A stretch of DNA of 64,000 nucleotides from Bremia lactucae (GCF_004359215.1 NC_090610.1:3644001-3708000); one strand, 5' to 3'. Shown: positions 21,999-33,625, counted from the first letter of the stretch. Numbers and translations are program-made. Notes: generated by a model from the letters alone, not told the origin.

Positions 21999-22674
21999 CG
22001 TCCACAAGTGTGTGGATGTCCTACGAGTGAGTGCGACGTCCTCACTTGTAGTTCGGTCGTTTGCATGACTGCACAAGACATCAGTGTGAATGACCAACAC
22101 ACTATGGAGTTAGATCCAGAAGGCTTTGCACAAGCACAGGCAGCTTCGAAGTTCGACCACAAGAATAGTTGAGTGATACTAAGTAACGATGCTTGCTTGA
22201 AATGCAACATTCAAGAAAGTATAAATCGCCCGTCTATAAGAGACAGTTCGAAAGTCTTAGATCGACTGGAGAGTCGATCGTAAACGCTGTGGTAGCGCAA
22301 CCACAGCTTGAGCATTCGGAGAGGATACTTCCCAAGTCAACTCTGTGGGAAAAGGTCCCCGGAAAGTTGTGGTCAAAGGTTTCCAGGTACCTTTGGGAAT
22401 AAGTTATGAAGAGGAAAACGAAACAGTAATTGTCTCAGCAAAAATGGATTAAGTGTACGCGCTTATACACTTGATCTAATAGCGCCTCTTAAGTTAATAT
22501 CGGCGATAACTTAATTGCCAACACTTGAATCGAAAAGAATCTTGCGTGATCTGCATACATAACCGAAATGACAGGTACGTGGCCGATATTTGGTTAAGAG
22601 TTGTATTTTTTGATAACTAACAGGTCCTCAGCAGCTCATCGATGGACGAAAGTGTCTTCGATTAGAAGTCTCGA

Positions 22675-23480
22675 ATGGAGCGTTTGACGTCCCAATCCTG
22701 GGAGTCTTTGAAGAAAAGACATTTATATAAGGATTTGATCGAATATAAGGATGTATTCCCTGAATCCGTACCGTGCGAGTTGCCTCAAGATAAAGGCAGG
22801 TTCGAAATACTGTGTCGCGACTGCCTTGTGAAAAGCATTAGCGATCGACAAGTTCTTTCCCGATCTCTTAGCAGCGGGTATTGTGAGGGGTCAACTTCCG
22901 CACATAGCTCTTCGACCTTCTGTGTGCGCAAAGCAACAGGAGGATGGCGGATTGTGCATGCATTCCTAACCACCTCACGCGGTATTCTATGGGAGCCGCT
23001 AGTCATGTTGCAGGGATTAGTAATGCCCCTACGACATTTAAAAGATGTGTAAATAATCTGTTGAAATCGGTGCGGGATTGGGCACAGAGTTATTTTTATT
23101 ACGTTTTTGCTCATAGCAGAGCCGCGAATGAAAAGTACGGACGTTGAAGTACATCGTACCCACGTCCGAAAGGTCTTACACTTACGATCTCAAGAAATGT
23201 GTATTCGCTGCAAGCGAAATACCACTTCTTAGGTGCATCTTGGGTAAACACGGTGTACGCCCTGAATCAGATAAGATAGGATAAGATAAGGTGATCACCG
23301 ACTGGCCTGTTCCAGTCGATGTAAAGGGACTTCGAAAGTTTCTCGGCCTAGTGGAGTACTTACACAAGTACCCACGCAATTATGCCGAGATGACAGACAT
23401 ATTTCTTCTTTGTTATAGAAAATGCCAAGTGGTTATGAAGCGGATTGACAGCGTTCCTTTAAAAGTATCAAGCAAAGATT
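22675..23480 (+). mobile_element. Gypsy reverse transcriptase pseudogene
   Basis: EYKDVFPESVPCELPQDKG at the start, then RT fragments with NAPTTFKRCVNNLLKSVRDW and SYFYYVFAHSRA. The last is the catalytic box, where family members read YFDDVFVHSRA; both catalytic Asp are Tyr here. VKGLRKFLGLVEYLHKY is the connection region. Several frameshifts. Confidence 0.88.
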
Positions 23481-23489
23481 GATGCAATC

Positions 23490-23890
23490 ACTAATCCTGG
23501 CGATCGCAGACCAAGACCGATCATTTCATGTGGTCTGTGGCGCCAGCGATGCAAAATGCGTTAATGCAATATGACACAGACGGCGCAGAGCGCGTCGTCA
23601 TCAATCGCTCCAGTTTCAACCAGCTGAACGCAGTATGACAAGGAACTCCATGCCATAAAATATACACTGACTAACTTTTAGGGTATATATCTTGGGAGAT
23701 AGACCGTTTATTGTATAAACGGACCATGCGTCTTTACGCACGGCCGTAATAGTCGACACCTCTCGCGAAGAATGCCGAGATGGTTGTCTTTCTTCGCGGA
23801 TTCGCCAGGGAGTATAAATCAGAGTATAGCGTCGTCGCTGATGTCCTTTCGCGGCCGCACAATTTAAGCCGGCTGCACGCATCATCAGTG
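23490..23890 (+). mobile_element. Gypsy RNase H pseudogene
   Basis: AIADQDRSFHVVCGASDAKC followed by MQYDTDGAERVV and, farther on, EYKSEYSVVADVLSR, the end of the RNase H segment. The DASD motif reads GASD, losing one catalytic Asp. Confidence 0.75.
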
Positions 23891-24059
23891 AGCATAGGGC
23901 CACTATTGCAACAAGCAGTGTTCCGTCGTCAACATTACTTGACGACGTTAGAAGGGTCTATCAAGAAGAGAAGGCTCTAAAAGGGTTAATGGATTACCCT
24001 ATAAACCCATCCGAACAATCCTCAAAAGGATTGTCAAAATTGTATTGATCTTCAACAGA

Positions 24060-24800
24060 TCGATACACAACGCGCAATGGGTTCCTTTTCTATACAGCTA
24101 TTGCTGGCGACGCACCTCGTGTCGTCATCCCCGCCCATAATGATTTGCGTTTGCACATCATGTATGAATGCCACGATGCACCAGTAAGTGTTCATCCTGT
24201 ACGTGAAAATACTTATATCACGATAAGTCGCGACTTCTACTGGCAACGCCATATGAGTCGTCCGCAAGTACAAACGTGCTTGCGAAGTTTGTCAGTGAGT
24301 GAAGCCCAGAGCTTCATCACGTGCTCCGTTACAACCTCTGCCTGTTACGATAGAGTTTTGGCCGTCCGTATCTATAGACTTCGTCTTTAAACTTCCCGAA
24401 GGCGATTACAAGAACAATGGTATTCTTGTGTTTGTTGATCGTTCGAACAAATTAGTACATCTTGCTGCAGTACCGGAGTCGTCCACAGCCAAAGGCAGTG
24501 CTCGTGTCTTTGTTGACATGATATTTTATTCCATGGGCTACCCCGGGAACTAGTCTCCGATCGAGACCCTGAAGTAACGGCAGAGTTTTGGCAATCTGTG
24601 TTCGAATTACTTGGAACACATTTGAAAAAATCAACTTCTGACCATCTTGAAACAGATGGTCTGACGAAGCGCGCAAACCGTATCCTCGAAGAGATACTTC
24701 GCGAATACGTTCCCTCTATGCCGAGGATGAGCGAGCTCTTGCCGATGGTAGGATTTGCCATCAACAATTCAGTGCATGCTTCTTCAAAGCATACAGAGTG
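24060..24800 (+). mobile_element. Gypsy integrase pseudogene
   Basis: Zinc-binding N-domain remnants (RLHIMYECHDAP, ISRDFYWQRHM), then the core APLQPLPVTIEFWPSVSIDF, NNGILVFVDRSNKLVHLAAV and TSDHLETDGLTKRANRILEE. Stops and frameshifts break the core near 24550-24600. No chromodomain is seen downstream. Confidence 0.88.
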
Positions 24801-24993
24801 ACTCTTATTCAGGGGGGGGGGCTCACTCGAGCGAAGAACTTTCTAGCTCTTGCTCATCACAGATTGACCCTACGGTCAATGCGAAGGCTAACAATGTTGA
24901 TTTAGTTAACATTGAAGTGGACAAACTCAGTAATGACAATAATGCCATGGCTGTACAGCCTCTCTAGACAAACGGTGCAGCTTGAGCGGGCAC

Positions 24994-25488
24994 CTACCAC
25001 GTTCCGTTATTTGAACCGCTCACAAAAACATCCAGCTTGTCAAACCAGGCTCGTGGACTATGCTTTGCACATTCTGTACAAATGCTATCCAAGCTTGGAT
25101 CAAAGAAGTGGCATTTTGCCCGCTTACATGTGTACCACCGATGTTGGAAAAAGGCATCGATGAAGACTTCCGTTTCGTCCTCACCAGGCTTGTGAAGCCT
25201 GTATAAGTCTAACAACGGAATATGGTATCATACCAGACCAACGAGTTAGGTTGCGCTTAGGGGGCAACCAAGGTTTCTTTTCGGGAACAAACCGCATCCA
25301 TTGCAGTCTCTCTCCCGCTGGCTCATGTTAAGGTTAACGCTAACGTGGCGCTCGGCGCGATCCCTAGAGTCACTGTGTTCCTGGTGATGCATGCTGACAT
25401 AATTAGAGTGGTCGTCGTCCATGGAGTCATCACAAGATAACTCCGCTCCAAAAGGATCTGACGAAGCTTTAAAGAACTCAGTCATCAC
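24994..25488 (-). pseudogene. Antisense ORF pair inside gypsy element
   Basis: Between the integrase and the 3' LTR, the minus strand holds two blocks: 25488-25246 (acidic, DPFGAELSCDDSMDDDHSN) and 25215-24994. The second carries a possible Cys cluster, TCKRAKCHFF then ICTECAKH. The two are in the same frame but separated by stops. The composition looks protein-like, but the family is not recognised. Could be a captured host exon, an accessory antisense gene of the element, or chance. Confidence 0.3.
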
Positions 25489-25909
25489 TTATTTTGTAGT
25501 CACGTCAGAGCCCGAAGATTTCACGGAAGTGGCTCCGGTTTTTTCGAGGGATTAACAGTTTTCACCGAGTCAGGCGATGACGCCAGTCACCCATAATGGG
25601 AGTAGCAGGTGCACTCACCTCCAATTGAAGTAGGAGGTGACTTCTTCTCCGCGGTAGACGCATAAGCGTCTACTTAACATTTGCATTACTAACAGGTGCA
25701 CTAATCCGTGCAGCTGCCAGCTTTGCGGCCTCGCGGGCGACGCGCACAAGTTTAATTAGACACATGCGTAAACGAATTGATTTAAAAAAAATTTTTTAAT
25801 GCAATGAAATTGATATAAAATATAAGAAACCAAAAATGCGATTTTACAGGAGAAGACATAATAGTTCTTCCCTGTTTTGCTCCACATCAGTCACTATTGT
25901 GACGGTTGG

Positions 25910-25921
25910 TAAAGGGGATGA
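25910..25921 (+). other. Polypurine tract of gypsy element
   Basis: TAAAGGGGATGA directly before TGTAACGGGG, the 3' LTR start. Correct position and strand for the plus-strand primer. Confidence 0.65.
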
Positions 25922-25985
25922 TGTAACGGGGTGTCCCGTTACATTATAAAATTTCCTATGAGCGATAATAAATAAAGAAGTACAT

Positions 25986-26199
25986 TTTTAACAGAGATAG
26001 ACACATCATATTGCAAGAAACACGAATAGAAGGCGTCAGCACGTGAGAACTTTTAATTATAGAATCGGCCTTTTTGCAGCTGCTTTGATAGTTCCCGTTA
26101 CTGTACAAGCTTTGACAGCGATTCCAATGTCCATACAATGCGACACTAAGATCATTTGGATGCTCCAGGTAGCTTTGTTTCAGATGTAGTTGGTCAACA
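25986..26199 (-). repeat. 214-bp inverted repeat, left arm
   Basis: Reverse complement of 27178-27391 over 214 bp with only two mismatches found by eye. The minus strand of this arm reads open as DQLHLKQSYLEHPNDLSVAL and on through a TPR-like stretch (NRCQSLYSNGNYQSSCKKAD). Confidence 0.9.
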
Positions 26200-26275
26200 A
26201 CCGTTTTGTTTTTGAGCAATATCTAAAAGAGGCAACATAGCACTTTTTGTCTGCCATCTGGATATTTTGCAATTA

Positions 26276-26470
26276 GCGCGCAAAGAGAAAGACAGATAAG
26301 ACTTTATTAACATTTCTTGTTTTAGTATTTAATTAAGTTAGAAGAAAAAGATAGGAACTTAATTATATTAAATACAGTTTACTTTTAACCCTCTTTAAAG
26401 CAAGTGTTTTAAAGAGAGACGTACTTGTGTACGTGAAGTGACGTGTGGCACCACTTGCACTGAAGCAGTA
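26276..26470 (+). repeat. Family A LTR fragment nested in family C LTR
   Basis: Matches 46764-46980: GCGCAAAGAGARAGACAGAT, AAATACAGTTTACTTTTAAC and a TACGTGAAGT segment followed by GCACCAC. Only the 3' portion of the LTR is present. Confidence 0.75.
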
Positions 26471-26856
26471 TTGACGCAATAAGATACGAGCTCTATGTAT
26501 TGGTTGATATAAGTAGAAATCAATCCGCCAATGATTATATGACACGTTTGTGCGGTGCGCAAGTAGGCGGCGTGCAGAGTTTGTCCCTAATATAATAAAG
26601 TCACTAGTAGATAGAAGATCGTTACGTAGCAACTTAATGTATTGATACGTTTTACTTTTTTACGGTTTTAAGTCAAAAAATAGTTCTACTGCTCTATTCT
26701 AAGCCCTAGTCTAGACACTCTGAGCTAAGTCCTCTTAGCTCCATAGAAACCTTTCTCTATACTCTTGTGTACGTGAAGTTTCGAGGCACCCCACCTTCCC
26801 ATCAGTGAAGGTGGACTAATACTGTTATCAGTACTAGGAAAGGGTGCCCTGTTACA

Positions 26857-27177
26857 CACCAACAGTTCACCGAATTTGATTGCTTCTCTTTTTTTCGTGC
26901 CTGTCAGGGGTCTCACATAGTGCACATGAGCTTCATATCGTAACAGAGATCGTAAGACAGCACGGAAGAAGCCAAAACCTTTCTATAGTCACCCAAAAGA
27001 AACGTTTCAAGTGGTGATAGTGCCGAGCCCGTGCGTCTATTCTTTGCATACAGAAAGCTAGCACTACATGGTGTCTTCGATAAGCGTTATAATAGCCCCG
27101 AAAGGATCGGTCATCATACAAGGAGCGGGTAAGGGTGACATTAAAACTCGTCCAGGCATTAGATCTTTTCACTAGCC
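26857..27177. other. Inverted-repeat spacer, right part
   Basis: Between the gypsy 3' LTR end and the right arm of the inverted repeat. No recognised gene; frames are broken. Confidence 0.4.
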
Positions 27178-27391
27178 TGTTGACCAACTACATCTGAAAC
27201 AAAGCTATCTGGAGCATCCAAATGATCTTAGTGTCGCATTGTATGGACATTGGAATCGCTGTCAAAGCTTGTACAGTAACGGGAACTATCAAAGCAGCTG
27301 CAAAAAGGCCGATTCTATAATTAAAAGTTCTCACGTGCTGACGCCTTCTATCCGTGTTTCTTGCAATATGATGTGTCTATCTCTGTTAAAA
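27178..27391 (+). repeat. 214-bp inverted repeat, right arm
   Basis: Partner of 25986-26199. The plus-strand frame is open across the arm (VALYGHWNRCQSLYSNGNYQ, then SSHVLTPSIRVSCNMMCLS) and continues briefly past it before a stop. It may be a fragment of a host TPR-type gene; no full gene is present here. Confidence 0.9.
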
Positions 27392-27507
27392 CTTGTCCCG
27401 GGACGCGACTTCTCTTAAATTAATGAATTGGTCCAAAACACATTACTAGGCTCCTACATTTTTGCAACATCTATCCACAAAAAAATATTAAAAATAGAAA
27501 TAATATA

Positions 27508-28003
27508 GGTAGGTGGGGACGTCTTAATGCGGCCACGCTCTACTTAAGCACACACCTTTCGCACAGCTAGGAAACGGTTTGACCGTCTTCTCTCACGTGC
27601 GGTGAGGATGTTAGTGGGGCCTAAGCGAACCACCAAACGAATCAAGTGCCTTAGTTTAAGTGACGTCACGGGAGCGGTAATCCGGCTCCACGTGCGTACT
27701 TGTGAACTAGGAAGCAGTTTTCAGACTGACTATCTTTAACCAATCCAAAAATGTTATCTCTGTAGCTAAACACTATGCATTGCGAGCGTAACTTTCTCGA
27801 TACCTTGCGTAACGGATGACGCTAGCCGTCATCCTCGCTTGTGAATGCCCTCAGGGACATCACATACACAAGGGTGCGTCACAATGTGAACCACACCCAG
27901 ATGGTAGGTACAATTACATCACTTAAGTAGTTGACCATGTTTAAGCACACAAAGTATACTTAACGGGGATTGTGTAACATAAGGGCATCTTTAGCCCGTT
28001 AAA
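27508..28003 (-). repeat. LTR, family B, inverted copy
   Basis: Reverse-complement homologue of 971-1499. It ends at GCCCGTTAAA, where the intact terminus would be GCCCGTTACA. No polypurine tract or internal region of its own element was recognised next to it, so it may be a solo LTR. Confidence 0.7.
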
Positions 28004-28491
28004 ATACATACATATTCTGCAGTAAGACAATTGTCCATTTGAAAAATCACAAAACTTTTCAAATATACGAATTTTGTTCCGGCGCTATTCCTATTTAATT
28101 ATGGTCTCAATTCAAACGAACGGACGTTGCAAGATAATTATCAGATACATCATACGCTTCTTCTGTCGGCTATCTCGGCGCTTCTCCTTCCCTTGACACT
28201 CGTTAGCAGTGTCCGCGCCCGCTCCAAAAATTCAGCGGAGCTTTTGATAATTTTTCTTTAAAGGGCTATTTTTTACTTACTATAAAACAACATTGAAGAA
28301 ACTTAACAAAAATATATAATGTATGAAATTAAGATTAATGCAAAGGATGAAACAGTGGCTAAAAATCTGAATGAATTATGGATTTCAGCTTCAAGGTGAG
28401 GAATGTACACACGATGTGATATTCAACCGATTTGCTCGATATTACTATGAAGCAAGGGGGGTTGCATTACACTGGTAAATTATTTAAAGTT
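28004..28491. other. Intergenic, nothing recognised
   Basis: AT-rich sequence downstream of the small minus-strand gene. No coding or repeat signature. Confidence 0.4.
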
Positions 28492-28900
28492 TCACGCTTC
28501 CGTAATAAGTTCATCAGGTTTCAAAAGTTTAGCAGTGCACTTAATGCCAGAAGAGTCGCCCATGTTCTCGACTATCTCTTCCCCAAAGAGCTTCGACATT
28601 TCTGCATAGCCATGCAATTATTGATTAGATTATTGTGTAGTCAGCTTGTAAAGTACTTAAGAACCTTCCTTGATGAAGTTGGCAAATATCGTCCTGCATG
28701 TCTGCGTCGTGCAAGTGGTCGAGGTTCGTCTGACGTGCCTCAAGCACACTCAAATCGATCTCAAATGGATTTTGCAATGGTTTCCTACTAGAAGACGAAG
28801 AGCATCGTTGTGTATGAAATTGTAGCAGCAAGGAATGCATGAAAACAGCACGAGGACGGCGAGCGACTGTGAGAGCGAGCACATGTCTGGCTGCTTGCAT
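28492..28900 (-). CDS. Small two-exon protein, probably mitochondrial
   Basis: Exon 1 (28900-28657) and exon 2 (28601-28492) join in phase to 117 residues. The N-terminus MQAARHVLALTVARRPRAVF is rich in Arg, Ala and hydrophobics with no acids, fitting a mitochondrial presequence. The mature part is acidic and helical: NPFEIDLSVLEARQTNL, then across the splice KMSKLFGEEIVENM and a KLLKPDELITEA end. Family not recognised. Coding support is the clean phase match, the GT-AG 55-nt intron and the well-behaved composition. Transcribed away from the SDR gene (119 bp between starts). Confidence 0.55.
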
Positions 28901-29019
28901 TATTTATTTGTTTTATCCCTTCGTGCTACCGGTAAAGTAGGTAAAATTCACGGAAATTTAATTTTCAGTAGAAGGAATTACCGGTATCTCACTGACAAGA
29001 TCAACAGCTCATTTCAACA

Positions 29020-30152
29020 ATGAGTACCCGAAATACGCCATTAAGTGGCAAGGTCGCAGTAATCACAGGAGCTTCGGGAGGCATTGGCGCCGGTCTGTAT
29101 GCTCTAAGCTTACAGTTTATGCCAAACTCTTTCAAATATTTATCTTCGTCACCTTTTCATAGCCATTGCGCTTGAATTGGCGCAGGCAGGAGCTAAGATC
29201 GTGTTAGGAGCTCGACGACTCGAAGCACTGGAGACGATCAGCACGCGGATTAGTCAATCGATTGGCCTTGAAAACAGTGTTCTTATTGTCCAGACAGATG
29301 TCACGAAGCGCAACGAGGTACAACATCTCGTGTTTAGAGCTGAAGAAACGTTTGGAGCTGTCGATATCCTCGTAAACAATGGTCAAGTGACACCTATCAA
29401 CGCTATGCCTCTTACATTTCTTCAAAATTAACGTCTTCATGCGAATTGTAGCGGGTATCATGCCCTTTGAGCTCATGAAGAACGTTAATCAAGACAGTTG
29501 GGAACGCGTCAGTGCGACTGGAATGAATTCAAAAATTTCAAAAAAAATCTAACTAAATAGTGAAATAGACCATCGATGTTAATTGCAAAGGAACACTTAA
29601 TGGGGTGGCAGCTGTGCTTCCTCAGATGTTGGCGCGTCAAAGTGGCCACATTGTCAACATCTCATCAGATGCTGGACGAAAGGTTTTTCCAGGGTTAGGC
29701 GTCTACTCTGCGTCCAAGATGTTCATTGAGGGCATTTCCCAAGCCTTACGTCTCGAAAACGTTGGTAGTGGCCTCCGAGTGACATGCATTCAGGTAGGTC
29801 ATTCGTTTTTACAGAAAGCAATGCGTACTTAGTGAAACTTGATTCTTGTGGAACGTAGCCCGGAAATGTTGCGACGAACTTAGTGAAGCATGCCAATGCT
29901 GCCAGTGGAGTGGATAAAGAGGCCATGAAATTATATGGCGAGCCATCCGGTAAGAAATACAGCTGCTTTTTAATTACACGTATAAAAAAGCATACTTGAT
30001 TGTATGTTATTATGTACTATACACACTATACCCCAGCATGTGACGTGCTACAACCGGAAGATATCGGTCGTGCCGTCTTATACGCAGTGACGCAGCCACC
30101 TTATGTTGCTGTAAATGAACTTCTCATTGAGCCACGAGATGAACCCATTTAA
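29020..30152 (+). CDS. Short-chain dehydrogenase/reductase (6 exons)
   Basis: Exons 29020-29092, 29163-29381, 29452-29507, 29569-29793, 29859-29949 and 30037-30152 join in phase to 259 residues, the standard classical-SDR length. The cofactor loop is TGASGGIGAAIA, followed by the NNAG-type strand (DILVNNAGIMP). The catalytic Ser and YxxxK lie in HIVNISSDAG and GVYSASK. The basic residues after the second strand (GARRLEAL) favour NADP(H). Substrate not predictable. Five introns of 61-87 nt make this the most intron-split gene on the plus strand of island 2. Confidence 0.9.
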
Positions 30153-30187
30153 TCCTATTTTTGGATTCCTTTATTGCAAAAAAAAGA

Positions 30188-32155
30188 TTACAATTTTAAT
30201 TCAAACAATAAAGTCTCCAACTCGTCTTCCATTTTTTCGGTAGCTTTCGATAAAACCGTGGCATTGTCGAAAGATCCTCGCAATTGATTCGACTTATCGT
30301 TATAAGAACTCTTCTCCTCATCATCACCTTGTTCATAAGCACCACGAACCCCAAAAGCCGCGGCCACAAGCTCGCAACTTTCATGCATCAGTGTCCGATC
30401 GATTCACGTTGATGCACGTGATACAATCACATGTAAAAGGTTGAATCGTTCTTGTTCAAAATCATTCATGCGCTCGGGTATACCCAAGTCGTCCCATTCC
30501 CTCATGTCGTGGTCCAAAAGACCCATATTGGAGCTCATTAAAGACGTTCGACGATCGTCAAAATGATCCATCTCTTGTTCGTCACTATCGACAAAGAAAC
30601 AGTCGGATGATAAGAGCGATGCGTTAGTAGAGCTCCAATTCGTTGTATCCGCAAGTGGAAGGACAAAAGTCGCTTGTGACGTGGCAATAGGGTGAAGAAA
30701 CGATCTAAAGACGGTCTCTTCAGTCCGTGGCATGTCTTGAAAAGAAAGCCAATCAAACCTCGTTGACTTCGCCATTGTGAAAGGCACGGAATGCCATACA
30801 TTCTTTGAACTACGAGTCATTGATCGGATTGAAAGTAACTTGCTCGTTCCGGCGAGTTTTGGTTTCATAAAGCTAGGGCTGTCGACCGAGGAAATTAATG
30901 ATTTTTCAAATGGCAGTCTTGTGTCTTGAGGAACTCGAAATGCCAAACTTGTCGGTAAGATTTGCTTAAAAGGAGCAACACGCGCATCCATCTGAGCCTT
31001 CCGAGAAAAATCTTGCGATTGAGGCGTTTCCAATATCTTGACCTTCTTCTTCAAACTGCTTTTAATCGCTTGGTTCCTACAATAATGGCACATGCGAATC
31101 TTTGTCATCTCTTTTGTCTTGACATGAATCGTATTAATCGTCTGAAGGTCGCTACACGAGCCACAAATGACTTCGCCACAAAGCCGACAATGATGACGAC
31201 GACGAAAAAGGGCATGAAAGCGTTGCCAACACAGCACACAACAAACTCGAGTTTGGTTCTTAATCCATTCCGATGGAGCCAATTGTCGATACGTTTGCAA
31301 TCGTATGGCCATTATAGCCACTTGTAATTGCCCCACGGATTGCAACGCTAGTCGCCGTGTAATCGCACGTGCCATTCGTGAAGAAATCACGGATGGACCG
31401 TCATTTCTATCATGATACGAACTCGTGACACACGACAATCGCAGTCGATTCATTGAGATTTCTTCAATAATCAACGTATACTGAAGATTCATCTCGGGTG
31501 CATGCTCAAGCATGGTTTCGTAAGAGCGAGAAAACGGAAGCCAACTCAATGCAATCGTGCGTTTATGCACTCCTTTCGACAATCGTGAAGGTTTCATTCC
31601 AGCCACAGATGACGATGTCGAAAGTGATTTGTGGCTTTCGTACTCGATTGGCGTTTTTTCAGGATAAATCATTTGTAATGTTTGAAAGAATGTGAGGTGC
31701 TGCGGTTTACAAAACATGGAAATCGATGTTCCATGCGCTTGATAGACAAAGGACACGGAGGCGTGCTCGGTTTTGAAATCCGATTGGTTTTTCGAAAATT
31801 CATTGGAATTTCTCGAAAGCAATTGTCCATCTTTGAAATCACGACCATGTACGAGTTTCATCATTTGTCGAAATTGACTCGACGAGTCAAAGTGCAAGAG
31901 ATTCCAAACTTCTTCAAAGGTACAAGACGCTTCATTGATCGCGAGATAATACACAGACGATTGACTCGTACTTTCGTGTCGAGATCGTTTGGCATAGAGC
32001 TCTTGGTGCTTGTCACGACGGACGCACGCCCATTGATTCTTGGGGCGCGTGGAATTAAGACACACGCTTAGCACATCGATGATTTGCCGTGTTGCACGCT
32101 GGTGCATCGTATGCGTTTGCACGTAATCGTGCGATACAAGCACAGGGGACGACAT
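30188..32155 (-). CDS. FYVE zinc-finger protein, START-like N-terminus
   Basis: The main frame runs 32155 to a TGA at 30404 (583 residues). A FYVE finger lies near residues 305-370: CCVLCWQRFHALF, RRRHHCRLCGEVICGSC, MCHYC. FYVE domains bind PI3P on endosomes. The first ~280 residues resemble the START-like region of the large oomycete FYVE family, by layout only. After the TGA, the same frame remains open from 30388 to 30188 with an acidic helical tail (KMEDELETLLFELKL). A 60-nt GT-AG intron at 30430-30371 would remove the stop and keep phase, so exons 32155-30431 and 30370-30188 (635 residues) are proposed. Confidence 0.8.
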
Positions 32156-33598
32156 GTCTCGGTGAGTCCACTTATGGTTCTAAAATGGGCTTATGCATTT
32201 GAAAAGTGCAGTTGCTTAAATTCATCTTTTTGGCCAGGCAAAAATCGGACGGGAGAGACTTGCACTTTTTGTAGGGTAGCTTGGGCCAATTTTTCGATAT
32301 GGTAGATAGTGGGTTCACAAGATGGTGCAAAATGGTTCGGCAACATTCGACTTGTTACGGTCTCAGAAGGCAAAAAAAAGGTGTAAGAAACAAATTGCAT
32401 GTCCTGTTCGTTTTATTTTTTTACTTTTACCTGGGTTTGACTTCCTTTTTTTTTCAAAGTTTGTGACAAGTGATTTTTGCTAGCCGATTTTTGGTGATTT
32501 CAGTTGCTTGAGATACTGTACACATGAGACAGTGCGGGTGCTAGAAGCAGACCTGTTGCATTGCTGCTTGCTATCAACTTGGCAATTTTTTATCGCCATT
32601 CAAGTTTTCTTAAATTTTTGTCGCGTTACGTTAAAATGGTCTCGATGATCTTTGCATACAAGTATGATAATTCTCATTGACAATAATGATATTGACCGGG
32701 TAGGCACTTTTATATCGATTTAACAGCATCGGAAAGCTTCATGATGCCAAAGGAACAAAAGCCGCATTCAGTGGATCAGTAATTTGCTCATGCGTGCGGA
32801 AACTTTAGATTCCGTAGGTGGGTCACAAAATGTGCAGCTGACGTGCTAAAGTAATCCACTACATATTTTTGGAGAAAACATTTCGAAACAAAAGCACATG
32901 TCCACATAAAAAAAAAGAATCAAAAACATTAGATACGCACCTGAATTTTCTTTAAAATTAAAGTCATTTTGCGCTATGGAATTCTCGTCACGCTTATGCA
33001 AGACACGTTCATCTGTCAATATCTATTTTCCTCGCCACAAATTTAACGAGATAGCCTTTAGAGTTGTTTTTCCTCATATTGAAACTGTCACAATGCGTGT
33101 AGTAGTAGCCAATTATACCGTTTAGGAGCGCACATGGAATGCTTGATATACAGCCTTGAAATTGGTAAAGGAGAAAGCAAATGACAAATTGGAATTAATC
33201 AAGAAGTACGCAAGCAGAAGACTGATATATCAGCCAGTCGTTGCACGATTTTCTCAATAAAAGAATTTGATAAATTTTGAAGGGAAATATTGAGCCTTGA
33301 TGGCCTTTCTACAGACATGATATTGGAGCTCTCGCTCTCTTTCATTAAATCAGTTGCCTCTTTCGCAACAAAATGGAAGTTGTTTTAAACAACTTTGGCT
33401 TCTATGAAGTAGTTTGAAACCGTTTTGGTGTGAGGAGTACTATAAAGTAGATCATCCAAGCGTCGACAAAATGATCTTCCTCACCATATTTCAATACAAC
33501 TCTCTTCCACCCATACCTACTTTTATCCAATCCAATACTCGATAGAAATCCGTTTTTATTCAATCAAACACCGTGATACCCAAACCTCGTGCCTTCCA
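32156..33598. other. Divergent intergenic region
   Basis: 1.4 kb between the FYVE gene (-) and the DDX54 gene (+), unusually long for a gene island here. No coding frame, LTR or structured repeat was recognised. The last ~120 bp are pyrimidine-rich (CCTCACCATATTTCAATAC near 33480) and may hold the DDX54 transcription start; this is only a guess. Confidence 0.45.
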
Positions 33599-33625
33599 AT
33601 GCTTTTCAATTATTTGACATATCCC

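Larger units (their letters stand above)
25922..26856 (+). repeat. 3' LTR of gypsy element, interrupted
   Basis: Starts with the palindromic TGTAACGGG-n4-CCCGTTACA and ends GTGCCCTGTTACA. LTR sequence stops near 25985 and resumes near 26476. Between these lie one arm of the 214-bp inverted repeat and a family A LTR piece. Matches the 5' LTR (19652-20278) on both sides of the insertion. Confidence 0.8.

Noticed and set aside
25986..27391. 214-bp arms as terminal inverted repeats of one DNA transposon
   Set aside because: The interior contains the resumed gypsy 3' LTR, no transposase, and no target-site duplication is visible outside the arms.
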